Below are positions 1 through 7,209 of a stretch of 43,473 bases of DNA, in pieces; position 1 is the first letter of the stretch; the number at the start of each line of letters is the position of its first letter. This DNA comes from an uncultured Lachnospiraceae bacterium (GTDB lineage Bacteria > Bacillota > Clostridia > Lachnospirales > Lachnospiraceae), in NCBI GenBank assembly GCA_947627245.1, contig CANQVH010000026.1, positions 1 through 43,473 of the forward strand, in the 5' to 3' direction. The position numbers were made by a program, and so were the translations under genes. Below the pieces are notes generated by a model. That model saw only the letters and a program-made list of their open reading frames with translations, did no database searches and was not told where the DNA came from.

Positions 1-19
1 AATTATATCTGCAATTTTC

Positions 20-40
20 AAGGTTCTTCGGAGCCTTTTT
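20..40 (+). terminator. Rho-independent terminator with UUCG tetraloop
   Basis: A 7-bp stem AAGGTTC/GAGCCTT (one G-T pair) is closed by a C(TTCG)G tetraloop and followed by a run of five Ts on the plus strand. It would end a plus-strand transcript entering from outside the window. It may also back up the end of the minus-strand ABC operon, but the minus side has no T run. Confidence 0.55.
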
Positions 41-83
41 GCTGGCTCCAGATTTTCATAGACTACTTGACACTACCCGTCTG

Positions 84-128
84 CTCTCCAAACTCTCTAG
101 GCTCTCCAGACTCCCCAAATTCTCCTGT
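84..128. repeat. degenerate 9-bp tandem repeat (5 units)
   Basis: Five consecutive nonamers (CTCTCCAAA, CTCTCTAGG, CTCTCCAGA, CTCCCCAAA, TTCTCCTGT) lie just downstream of the last permease stop. On the minus strand the unit is purine rich. A 26-codon minus ORF (63..143) rich in Gly-Glu crosses it but has no ribosome binding site, so it is not called as a gene. Confidence 0.6.
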
Positions 129-160
129 AGCAGATTGCTCCATCTTCAGCCATTCTTACT

Positions 161-1012
161 TCATTCCTTCAGCGCGGCCGCCGCGATGCCCTGTTCCAAA
201 TACTCCTGTCCGCTCAAAAACAAAAGCAGCGCCGGAACCAGCATCATGAACGCAGCCGCAAATCCCAGCCCGGCCTCCTCGATCCCGATCTCCGGCAGGA
301 ACAGCGACAGCGGCCACAATGATTTTGTCTTCAGAAACGTCATCGGCTGTTCGATCATGTTCCACGATTCCAGAAATCCCAGAATGCCGGAGGACACAAT
401 CCCCGCCGCTCCCAGCGGAATGCCGATTCGCAGGAAAACCTGTAAATGCCCCGCTCCATCGATGCGCGCCGCCTCCAAGATCGCCTCCGGAATCCCGCAG
501 AAAAAGCGATACATAATAAACACCGGAAACGTCGAAAACACCGCAGGCAGGATTACCGCCGCATGTGTGTCCAGTAAATGCAGCCGGTCGATCACAAGGT
601 ATTGCGGCAGCATAAGCACCTGAAACGGCATAAGCATCAGCACGATATACAAAAGCAGAACTGCCTGCTTCCCCGGAAATTCAAACCGCGCCAGTCCCCA
701 TGCCGCCGGAACTCCGAAAATGGTCTGCCCGGCCAGAATACACAGGGAAATCTTCAGCGAATTCCAGAACATCACAAAGAACTGCGGCGAATCCAGCAGA
801 AGCTCCACGAGAGCGCGCAGCGTCGGCGCATGCGGCAGCAACGGCCAGCTCGCTATCCCCTCCGTGCCCGCGAGCACCGGAGCCAGATAATCTTCCAGCT
901 CCCACTGCTGCATAAACACGCCCGCCGCCGCAAACAGCACCGGGAAACAGATGATTCCGGCCAGCAGGATCAGCGGCAGATATGTCATTCCCCTCGCTAT
1001 TTTTTTCACCAT
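161..1012 (-). CDS. CUT1 sugar ABC transporter permease, MalG-type
   Basis: Inner-membrane permease of about 283 residues, the usual size for MalG/AraQ-type CUT1 subunits. The first hydrophobic segment starts at residue 10, and the EAA loop that docks the ATPase is visible as EAARIDGAGHLQVFLRIGIPL-like sequence about two thirds along. It is the last gene of a minus-strand operon in the order binding protein, MalF-type permease, MalG-type permease; 77 bp separate it from the upstream permease. The substrate is not predictable from sequence. No ATPase gene lies in the operon, so a shared MsmK/UgpC-like ATPase elsewhere is inferred. Confidence 0.9.
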   Translation of the reverse strand: MVKKIARGMTYLPLILLAGIICFPVLFAAAGVFMQQWELEDYLAPVLAGTEGIASWPLLPHAPTLRALVELLLDSPQFFVMFWNSLKISLCILAGQTIFGVPAAWGLARFEFPGKQAVLLLYIVLMLMPFQVLMLPQYLVIDRLHLLDTHAAVILPAVFSTFPVFIMYRFFCGIPEAILEAARIDGAGHLQVFLRIGIPLGAAGIVSSGILGFLESWNMIEQPMTFLKTKSLWPLSLFLPEIGIEEAGLGFAAAFMMLVPALLLFLSGQEYLEQGIAAAALKE

Positions 1013-1089
1013 CCCGCTGCTCCTCTTCTTTCAAAATTGTCTGAGTTTATACCCTTTTTCACTCTTCCAAAATATAGCTGTATAGCATT

Positions 1090-1956
1090 CTACTCCCGTT
1101 CCCAGCTCCGCCTCAGCACGAGGATCAGCGCCAGCACAACAAGCGCGTTCACGACTGCGGCCGCCGAAATCTTATCAAAGGACAACTCGCGGAACCAGTT
1201 GTTGTAAAGATGCTGAAGCAAATACATGCTCTGATGCGGATAATCTCCGGCGACCAGCCACGCCTCGCGGAACACCTTAAATGAGTTGAGAAAAGACAGC
1301 ACCGTGATCGTATACAGAGACGGCAGAAGGTTCGGGATCGTGATCCGCGTAAAACATTTCCATTCGCCTGCCCCGTCCACACGCGCCGCCTCGTAGATGT
1401 CCTCCGGAATCCCGGAAAGTCCTGCCAGCCAGAGAATCATGTCGTAGCCGAGGTTTTTCCAAAGATAGCTGACAACCAGCACCGAAAACGCCGCGCCGCT
1501 CGTCATCCAGCCGACTTTCTGCATGCCGAGCTTCAGGAGCAGGCCATTGAGCAACCCGTTTGAATGGAACAGAACCTTCCAGACGAGCACGACCGACGCG
1601 GCAGGTACCGCCACCGGGATCAGAAGCATGCTCTTGAGCAGGTTCTTCCCGGCGCGTAGCTTCTGCAGGACGACCGCGAGCACAAGCGAGAGCGCCACCA
1701 GCAGCGGAATGCAGACGCCGGTAAAGCGCAGCGTGTTCATCGCCGCCATCCGAAACGCCGTGTTCGTAAACACTGTCTCATAATTTTTCCAGCCAACCCA
1801 CTCCGCCGTGACCGCGCTCTGAAACGATCTGCGCACCACCTCCGCGAACGGCAACAGCGTGAAGCAGACGACTCCGGCAAAACCCGGCGCCAAGAAAAGA
1901 ACTCCCGCAAACTCTCGTCTTCGCTTCGATTTTTCCTTCCCCGTCCTCCGATACAT
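1090..1956 (-). CDS. CUT1 sugar ABC transporter permease, MalF-type
   Basis: Permease of 288 residues with about six membrane segments and the EAA loop (EAARVDGAGEWKCFTRITIP). It pairs with the permease at 161..1012 to form the membrane channel of importer 1. The basic N-terminus (RRTGKEKSKRRREF) before the first hydrophobic segment is typical of UgpA/LacF/MalF-type proteins. The gene follows the binding-protein gene after a 144-bp gap that holds a large stem-loop (2025..2090), which probably lowers permease expression relative to the binding protein. Confidence 0.9.
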   Translation of the reverse strand: MYRRTGKEKSKRRREFAGVLFLAPGFAGVVCFTLLPFAEVVRRSFQSAVTAEWVGWKNYETVFTNTAFRMAAMNTLRFTGVCIPLLVALSLVLAVVLQKLRAGKNLLKSMLLIPVAVPAASVVLVWKVLFHSNGLLNGLLLKLGMQKVGWMTSGAAFSVLVVSYLWKNLGYDMILWLAGLSGIPEDIYEAARVDGAGEWKCFTRITIPNLLPSLYTITVLSFLNSFKVFREAWLVAGDYPHQSMYLLQHLYNNWFRELSFDKISAAAVVNALVVLALILVLRRSWERE

Positions 1957-2024
1957 ACAAACCTCGTATCCTTTTCGTATTTCACTCCCTGTTTCAAAAG
2001 TCTTTGCATATCCGTATTGCAGCC

Positions 2025-2090
2025 GCCTGAAGCAGGAGTCCTCAAAGAAGGACCTATAGGGGTGTCCACTTTGAGGACTCCTGTTCAGGC
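2025..2090 (-). promoter_or_regulatory. intercistronic stem-loop between binding-protein and permease genes
   Basis: Near-perfect inverted repeat: GCCTGAAGCAGGAGTCCTC on one arm matches the complement of GAGGACTCCTGTTCAGGC on the other with a single extra base, and an inner GGAC/GTCC pair extends the stem. There is no T run, so a stabiliser or processing element, or a weak attenuator, fits better than a full terminator. It starts 11 bp after the binding-protein gene ends. Equivalent hairpins occur in the other two ABC operons here. Confidence 0.75.
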
Positions 2091-2100
2091 GTACACAAAC

Positions 2101-4446
2101 CTACTCCGCCAGATACAGGTTGATCCTCTGCAGGATCGCGTTCACCGCCTCGTCCTCGCTCGTCTCCCCGCTCAGGCAACGCTGCATCTCCTCGATCACC
2201 ACGTCCTGCTGCACGCGCTCCGTCTCGACCGGCACGCTCACCTGCTGCGCCATCGCCATCAGCGCTTCCCGCTCCACATCCGTCGGCCACTCATACTCAA
2301 GACCATACATATTTCCTTCCTCATCGCCGCTGTAGACTCCAAAACCGTCCCCGAGCGAATCCGTGTTGATCCGGTCTTCCAGCGCAGTCCGGTTCAAAGG
2401 GAAACCATCGCTGGAGACCTGCTTCTGTGTCTCCGCCGAGAGCAGGAACTTCACAAGCTCCGCCGCCTGCTCCGGCTCCTTTGACGTGCCGAGAACGCCG
2501 AGCAGTCCGCACGGGACAAAGAATTTTTCCTCCGACAGATTCGGCAGCGCCGCCGCGCAGGCGCCGTTCTGTTTGTTTATGGAGGTCAGGCCGCAGTAAT
2601 CCCTCATCTGATACAGCGCGCCCGGATAGAACGCACAATCGCCCATAAGCAGATCCATAACGGAATACATCAGGTCGTCGCCCTTGATTCCCAACATCTG
2701 TTCCTCCGCATTCCAGCTATACATTTCGTCCTGCTGAAGCATACCCAGTTTTTCCATTTCCTCCTGTGACGCGTTCGCCTTCCATGTCTCCGTGATCTGT
2801 CTGACCGCATGCACATACTGCGCCAGTTTCTCCTGATCCAGCGTGCCGTCCTCATTTTTCCATGCGCCGGCGCTGACGCGATAGAGAAGATTCGAAAGAT
2901 AAAAAATAGTCGTCGTCGAGACCGTCCCCGGCTGCGCGGCAAGCGCCTCGATTGCATCAAAGCTATCGATGCCGCTTATGAGCTCCGGTTTTCCCACCGC
3001 CATCACGATGCCGAAACGCTGCGGAACCGCATAGAACGCGCCGTCCTGCTCATATGCGCCGAGCACATTGTCCATCAGTCCTTCACTGTCCCGCAGCTCG
3101 GCGACAATCCCGCTCAGATCCGTCAAAAGTCCCTGCTCTACATAGCTGTCGACCGGCAGGCTGTCCAGCACAAGAACGTCCGGCCCGCTGCCCGCCAGAA
3201 TCTCCGTGTTCAGCGTGCGTAGCGCATCGGAGGCTGTCACGCCGTCCTCTCCGCTCATACCGATCTCATAATTCACATAAATATCCGGATACTTTTTCTG
3301 GAACAGCGTGATCGCCTCCCGGAGCTCGCTTTGCTCCGTCAGAGAATAGATCGTCAGCTCCTTTTGCGGTACGCTCGGGGTATCCGCGGAATACTCATAT
3401 TTCATCAGCTTGTGCTCCGAATCGCCGAAGCAAACCAGATAGAAACACTGATCTGCCACCGCCATCGCGCAGAGCGCGGTAGCTGGCGAGGCAAGTATCC
3501 CCAGCGTGCCGTCCACGACCTGTTCCACGACACTTCCGTCCATCGCATGCGCGAAGATTCCGTCTCCCGTGCCGTAGTACAGCCGTCCTTCCTCATCCTC
3601 CGCCATCACGATCGGCACAGACGCAGTCGACGAGATTGTATACATGTCCCTCGACGGACCGGACCCTCCCGCGTACAGCGCCTCTTCAAGCGACTCATCG
3701 CGCGCAAGCGGCTCTCCGCTCGCGATATCGTAGCGCTGTAGCTGCGACGACATGAGCACCAACGCTTCCTCCCCGCAAGTTCCGATCATGTCCGCGCCGC
3801 TGGCGATCATGCTGCCGCTCTCGACGGTCTCCGGATCAAACACCAGAACATCGCCACCCGGCTCCATTCCGATCAGCTTCCCGTTCTGCGCAAAATCCAT
3901 TACATAAGAAGTGTCAGTGTCCCGCCTTGCCGTCACATTTCCCTGCGAGTCGAACGCAATCAGATAATTTCGTAATGTGCCCTCATCAGCTAACTCGTAT
4001 CCCACCGCGACTCCCCCACCCATGGGGCTTAGGTCAATATCATAGAACAACTTCTTCGCGTATTCCTCCGGAAATGCGCCGGCCTGTTCCCAGCTCGCTC
4101 CGCCGTCCGCGCTGTCCCAGATCGTATAGCCGGCGTCGCCCGTCCCGAGCATCCGCAGCGTCCCTTCCGCCGTCCGCACAATGTCCAGAGGACTGAAATC
4201 CTCCGCCGGCATGTTAAGCTCCGACTCAAGGTAACGGCCCATCGCGACGTCTCCCTCTTCGGCATGCGCCACGCTCCCCGATGCATTTCCGGCCAGCTCG
4301 ACCGGAAGAGCTTCCGCCAGACCGCCCGGCAGACTCCGGACGATACCTCCCGGCAAACCACCCGCGAGCGCTCCGGTCACCGCAAGGCAGACCGCAGAGA
4401 TACCCGCGCACCACTTTTTCCGCAAATCCTTTCTTATTTTCTTCAT
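2101..4446 (-). CDS. beta-propeller/solute-binding fusion protein of ABC importer 1
   Basis: Predicted exported protein of 781 residues, nearly twice the usual CUT1 binding protein. The start at 4446 was chosen because AGGAGG lies 7 bp upstream; an upstream in-frame ATG at 4515 lacks one. An unusually long signal region (about residues 1-62) contains duplicated LPGG motifs and ends in VAHA-EE; no lipobox cysteine is visible. Residues about 85-355 look like a beta-propeller with an Asp-box (SADGGASW, residues 112-119) and repeated short strands. Residues about 362-781 form a family 1 extracellular solute-binding domain (KELTIYSLTEQ..., then an LVLDSLPV segment). It is first in the operon before two permeases. 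The propeller may add glycan contact or sensing; that is inference. Confidence 0.8.
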   Translation of the reverse strand: MKKIRKDLRKKWCAGISAVCLAVTGALAGGLPGGIVRSLPGGLAEALPVELAGNASGSVAHAEEGDVAMGRYLESELNMPAEDFSPLDIVRTAEGTLRMLGTGDAGYTIWDSADGGASWEQAGAFPEEYAKKLFYDIDLSPMGGGVAVGYELADEGTLRNYLIAFDSQGNVTARRDTDTSYVMDFAQNGKLIGMEPGGDVLVFDPETVESGSMIASGADMIGTCGEEALVLMSSQLQRYDIASGEPLARDESLEEALYAGGSGPSRDMYTISSTASVPIVMAEDEEGRLYYGTGDGIFAHAMDGSVVEQVVDGTLGILASPATALCAMAVADQCFYLVCFGDSEHKLMKYEYSADTPSVPQKELTIYSLTEQSELREAITLFQKKYPDIYVNYEIGMSGEDGVTASDALRTLNTEILAGSGPDVLVLDSLPVDSYVEQGLLTDLSGIVAELRDSEGLMDNVLGAYEQDGAFYAVPQRFGIVMAVGKPELISGIDSFDAIEALAAQPGTVSTTTIFYLSNLLYRVSAGAWKNEDGTLDQEKLAQYVHAVRQITETWKANASQEEMEKLGMLQQDEMYSWNAEEQMLGIKGDDLMYSVMDLLMGDCAFYPGALYQMRDYCGLTSINKQNGACAAALPNLSEEKFFVPCGLLGVLGTSKEPEQAAELVKFLLSAETQKQVSSDGFPLNRTALEDRINTDSLGDGFGVYSGDEEGNMYGLEYEWPTDVEREALMAMAQQVSVPVETERVQQDVVIEEMQRCLSGETSEDEAVNAILQRINLYLAE

Positions 4447-4584
4447 ACTCCAACCTCCTGTTGAATATTCCGGCGCGGCAGGATGCGCTTCTGCCGCCCT
4501 GCGCGCCCTTTGCATTTTCCATGTCAGTGTAATCCGCCTGTCTCTAAATTTGCTCTAAGTCCGGGGGAAATGATCAGACCAATA

Positions 4585-4614
4585 GAAATTTATACGAAAC
4601 TTGAAATTCATACG
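4585..4614 (-). promoter_or_regulatory. direct repeat upstream of ABC operon 1, possible operator/promoter region
   Basis: On the minus strand CGTATGAATTTC and CGTATAAATTTC (11 of 12 identical) lie 18 bp apart in the AT-rich stretch about 140 bp upstream of the binding-protein start. The second copy contains a TATAAA that could serve as a -10, but no good -35 is visible. The remaining intergenic sequence 4447-4584 shows no other clear signal. Confidence 0.35.
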
Positions 4615-4637
4615 CGAAGTTATACCAGAAATTTTGT

Positions 4638-4666
4638 TTGACAAACAGTAGAACAATGTATATAAT
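4638..4666 (+). promoter_or_regulatory. perfect consensus sigma-A promoter for antitoxin RNA
   Basis: TTGACA (4638-4643), a 17-bp spacer, then TATAAT (4661-4666): a full match to the housekeeping consensus, the strongest promoter in the window. It points toward the 3' end of the small toxin gene on the opposite strand and no plausible protein-coding gene follows it, as expected for an antisense antitoxin RNA. Confidence 0.85.
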
Positions 4667-4672
4667 GTGCTT

Positions 4673-4780
4673 AACAGAACAGCCGCTAAGGAAGGTCACA
4701 GCTTCCCGCCCCGGCGAATCAATTTAGCTAAGTAAGCCGCCTATCTTTTTCGGGGACAAGGCGGCTCTACTTATCTTTCA
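4673..4780 (+). ncRNA. antisense RNA, candidate antitoxin of type I toxin-antitoxin locus
   Basis: Predicted transcript from the consensus promoter, starting near 4673. It first folds into a domain closed by GCTAA/TTAGC (4685-4689 with 4724-4728) around a GGAAG/CTTCC hairpin. It then forms a hairpin AGTAAGCCGCC/GGCGGCT(C)TACT (4731-4741 with 4760-4771, one bulge) that is shared with the end of the toxin mRNA. It overlaps the toxin mRNA by about 100 nt at the 3' ends, the TxpA/RatA arrangement. The 3' end is approximate because the T tract after the hairpin is weak. Confidence 0.65.
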
Positions 4781-4847
4781 AACTCAGAATTGCGACGATC
4801 AAAAGACCGACAGTCAAAATGACCATGAACTCTTCGTATGTTGTCAT
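4767..4847 (-). CDS. TxpA/holin-like type I toxin peptide
   Basis: A 26-residue peptide starting MTTYEEF, followed by a single hydrophobic helix (about residues 8-23, VILTVGLLIVAILSL) and a charged tail KDK. This pattern is that of the putative holin-like toxin/TxpA family of membrane-acting type I toxins in Firmicutes. The start at 4847 has AAAGGGGG 7 bp upstream; an in-frame ATG two codons earlier is too close to it. The stop codon lies inside the hairpin shared with the antisense RNA. Its own promoter is at 4933..4961 and the ribosome binding site can be hidden in a leader hairpin (4855..4883). Confidence 0.85.
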   Translation of the reverse strand: MTTYEEFMVILTVGLLIVAILSLKDK

Positions 4848-4854
4848 AAGCATT

Positions 4855-4883
4855 CCCCCTTTCCGCAGAACTCGAAACGGGAG
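4855..4883 (-). promoter_or_regulatory. leader hairpin sequestering the toxin ribosome binding site
   Basis: In the toxin leader CTCCCGTTTC (minus strand, 4883-4874) can pair with GAAAGGGGG (4863-4855), nine pairs with one bulged G and a 10-nt loop. The 3' arm is the Shine-Dalgarno sequence itself. Sequestration of the ribosome site is common in type I toxin mRNAs. Confidence 0.6.
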
Positions 4884-4932
4884 CATGTCCGCCCTACCGG
4901 TTGCTCAGTTAAACACATTATTTTGTAAACAT

Positions 4933-4961
4933 ATAATATAAAATATGTCACAAAAAGTCAA
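4933..4961 (-). promoter_or_regulatory. toxin promoter
   Basis: Minus strand TTGACT (4961-4956), 17-bp spacer, TATTAT (4938-4933). It predicts a transcript start near 4926 and an 80-nt leader before the toxin start at 4847. Confidence 0.7.
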
Positions 4962-5011
4962 TATTTCAGTAAGCTATAATCCCACTTTTATAGAAAATTT
5001 AGAGACTATTA

Positions 5012-5020
5012 TGCTATACT
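5012..5020 (+). promoter_or_regulatory. extended -10 promoter of the two-component operon
   Basis: TGCTATACT is an extended -10 element (TGnTATACT) about 75 bp upstream of the response regulator start. No convincing -35 is present 17 bp upstream, so an activator, possibly the encoded regulator, may be needed. Confidence 0.5.
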
Positions 5021-5093
5021 GATAAAATATCAGGTTAGATATCTGGATTTCCATATTCAGTCAAATACATTTAAGGGAAAGGGAGGCGACGGC

Positions 5094-5771
5094 ATGCGCA
5101 TATTGCTGATCGAGGACGACAGAGAACTGTGCGATTCCCTGAAGTCCATGCTGGAACAGCAGGGTTTTGATGTGACTGTCTCTCACGACGGCGAGGAAGG
5201 ACTGTTCTATCTTCTGGAAAACGCGCACGATCTGGTGCTTCTGGATCGGATGCTGCCCGAGATGGACGGCATGGAGGTGCTGCGGCTTGCCCGGAAACAG
5301 CATGTGGCCGTCCCGGTCATTTTTCTGACCGCGCTTGGCAGCCTCGACGAACGGATCAGCGGCCTCGACTGCGGCGCGGATGATTATATCGTCAAGCCGT
5401 TCGCTTTTGAAGAGCTGATGGCGCGCATCCGCTGCATTTGCCGCCGTCCGCAGCGTCTGACCGACGCGCGGGGACTTGCCTTCGGCGATCTTATCTACAA
5501 CCCGGAACAAAATCTTCTGCACTGCGGCGACCGTAGCTGTACGCTTTCGCATCGCGAGGGCGATCTGTTCATGCTTTTTCTGCAGAATACCGAGCAGACG
5601 ATCCCCCGCGCGACGATCCTGACACGCGTCTGGGGTCCCGACGCCGACATCGAGGAAGGAAATCTCGACAACTACATCCACTTCCTGCGCCGCCGCCTTC
5701 ACTCGGTCGGCAGCACAGTCGAACTTCGTACCGTCCGCGGCGTCGGCTATCAGCTACACGCAGATACTTAA
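5094..5771 (+). CDS. OmpR/PhoB-family response regulator
   Basis: Cytoplasmic transcription factor of 225 residues. The receiver domain (1-115) has the acidic pocket Glu7-Asp8-Asp9, phosphoacceptor Asp51 in LVLLDRMLPEMDG, Thr79 and Lys101. The C-terminal winged helix (about 127-222) ends with the usual RTVRGVGYQL strand. The start has GGGAGG 7 bp upstream. It is followed after 19 bp by its histidine kinase. Target genes cannot be read from sequence; the neighbours are ABC operon 1 with the toxin locus on one side and a cellulase on the other. Confidence 0.93.
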   Translation: MRILLIEDDRELCDSLKSMLEQQGFDVTVSHDGEEGLFYLLENAHDLVLLDRMLPEMDGMEVLRLARKQHVAVPVIFLTALGSLDERISGLDCGADDYIVKPFAFEELMARIRCICRRPQRLTDARGLAFGDLIYNPEQNLLHCGDRSCTLSHREGDLFMLFLQNTEQTIPRATILTRVWGPDADIEEGNLDNYIHFLRRRLHSVGSTVELRTVRGVGYQLHADT

Positions 5772-5790
5772 AACAGCAAGGAGACCGCCT

Positions 5791-7179
5791 ATGTTCCGCA
5801 AACTGCATCTTCAGCTCACCGCCCTGTGTATCGCGATCACCGGGCTTGTCCTCGCAGTCCTGTCGTGCATCTGCCTGTACATTTCCGAATCCGGCATCCG
5901 CAGTCAGGACTACTCCTCTTTTCTCTCCAGCCTTGATACCATGTACCGGAATCTGGAGCAGCAGGTGTCCCTGTCCCACACATGGATCCGGCAGATGGAA
6001 CACAACCACCGTTTTTTTCTGCGGATCACCGACAACGGCGCGCCGCTCTTTTTTCAGGAATTCGACGACACCTCGATCCCCCAAAAGCTCTGGTCCGCCG
6101 CGGAAGAAAAAGCGCGCAGGGACTTCGGGCTCGATCTGCAGGATCCCGGCCCGCTCCGCGCGCTGACGCGATACGAAAAATTTACCTTAGAATATATGAA
6201 AGAGCGCTATAACGCTTCCGTCGGTCTTATCCCGCGCGGCGACGGATATATCGGCATCACCGTGCTACAGCCGCTCACGCAGACGGAGACACGCATCCTC
6301 CGGCAGCGGCTCGCGTTCCTGAGCGCGGATCTCGCCGCTCTTGTACTGCTCGGCATCTTCTTTTGGCATTTCACAAAAAGAATGCTTCGGCCGCTCGCCG
6401 AGAATCGAAAAAAGCAGATGCAATTCGTCGCATCTGCCTCACATGAACTGCGTTCGCCGCTCACCGTGATCCTGAGCAATGTGGACGCTGTAAAGAGCGG
6501 CGCAATGAAAGGAGACTCCCGCTTCCTTGGCATAATCGAATCCGAGGGAAAACGCATGTCCCGGCTCATCACGGATATGCTGCAGCTCGCGGGCGCGGAC
6601 AACCGCAACTGGTCCGTTCATCCGAAGGAAATCGAACTCGACACGCTTCTTTTGCAGGTCTGGGAACAGTTTGAACCCGTGGCGACCTCCCGCGGTCTGC
6701 GCTGGGAGATCGCGCTCCCGGACGAGGGTGTGCCGCACTGTGTCTGCGACGAGGAACGCATCCGCCAGCTCCTCTCGATCCTGATTGAAAACGCCTTCGG
6801 CTATACACCGTCCGGCGGCACGGTCAGACTCGCGCTGTCCGTCCGGTCGGGGATCGCTCCGTCTGACGCCCTGAACGCAAAAGCCCGGCGCAGAAATCTC
6901 GCGCGCCCGTTCCGATCCCGCCGCCTTGCGCATCGCGACAGCCTCTGCATCGCGGTCAGCGACAACGGGCCCGGCATTCCCGACGAACAAAAAGAAGCGG
7001 TCTTTGAGCGCTTCCAGCGGCTCGACCGCTCCCGCACAGACAAAGCGCATTTCGGGCTCGGCCTGTGTATCGCGCAGGAAATCGCGCATCTGCATCACGG
7101 GAAGATCATACTCTCCGACACCCCGGGCAGAGGCGCGACATTTACCGTCGTACTGCCGCTCTTCGCGTCAAGCAGATGA
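5791..7179 (+). CDS. sensor histidine kinase
   Basis: Membrane kinase of 462 residues, partner of the upstream regulator. It has a transmembrane helix at about 9-31, an extracytoplasmic sensor region at about 32-170, a second helix at about 174-193, and an H-box with the phosphorylated His218 in SASHELRSPLT. The ATPase domain shows the N-box (LLSILIENAFGYTPSGG), G1 (VSDNGPGIPDEQKEAVFERF) and G2 (FGLGLCIAQEIA). There is an unusual basic insertion, NAKARRRNLARPFRSRRLAH, between the N and G1 boxes. No HAMP domain is obvious. AAGGAG precedes the start. The signal is unknown. Confidence 0.92.
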   Translation: MFRKLHLQLTALCIAITGLVLAVLSCICLYISESGIRSQDYSSFLSSLDTMYRNLEQQVSLSHTWIRQMEHNHRFFLRITDNGAPLFFQEFDDTSIPQKLWSAAEEKARRDFGLDLQDPGPLRALTRYEKFTLEYMKERYNASVGLIPRGDGYIGITVLQPLTQTETRILRQRLAFLSADLAALVLLGIFFWHFTKRMLRPLAENRKKQMQFVASASHELRSPLTVILSNVDAVKSGAMKGDSRFLGIIESEGKRMSRLITDMLQLAGADNRNWSVHPKEIELDTLLLQVWEQFEPVATSRGLRWEIALPDEGVPHCVCDEERIRQLLSILIENAFGYTPSGGTVRLALSVRSGIAPSDALNAKARRRNLARPFRSRRLAHRDSLCIAVSDNGPGIPDEQKEAVFERFQRLDRSRTDKAHFGLGLCIAQEIAHLHHGKIILSDTPGRGATFTVVLPLFASSR

Positions 7180-7209
7180 GCAGATTAGGATCCTGCGCTT
7201 CAGAATCTC

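Noticed and set aside
63..143. 26-codon minus-strand ORF rich in Gly-Glu after the operon 1 permease
   Set aside because: No ribosome site, and its sequence is explained by the 9-bp repeat.
4545..4554. Sequence AGCAAATTTA upstream of ABC operon 1 resembling the AraC-type half-site
   Set aside because: Only one copy, no partner at 21 bp and no -10 at the correct distance.
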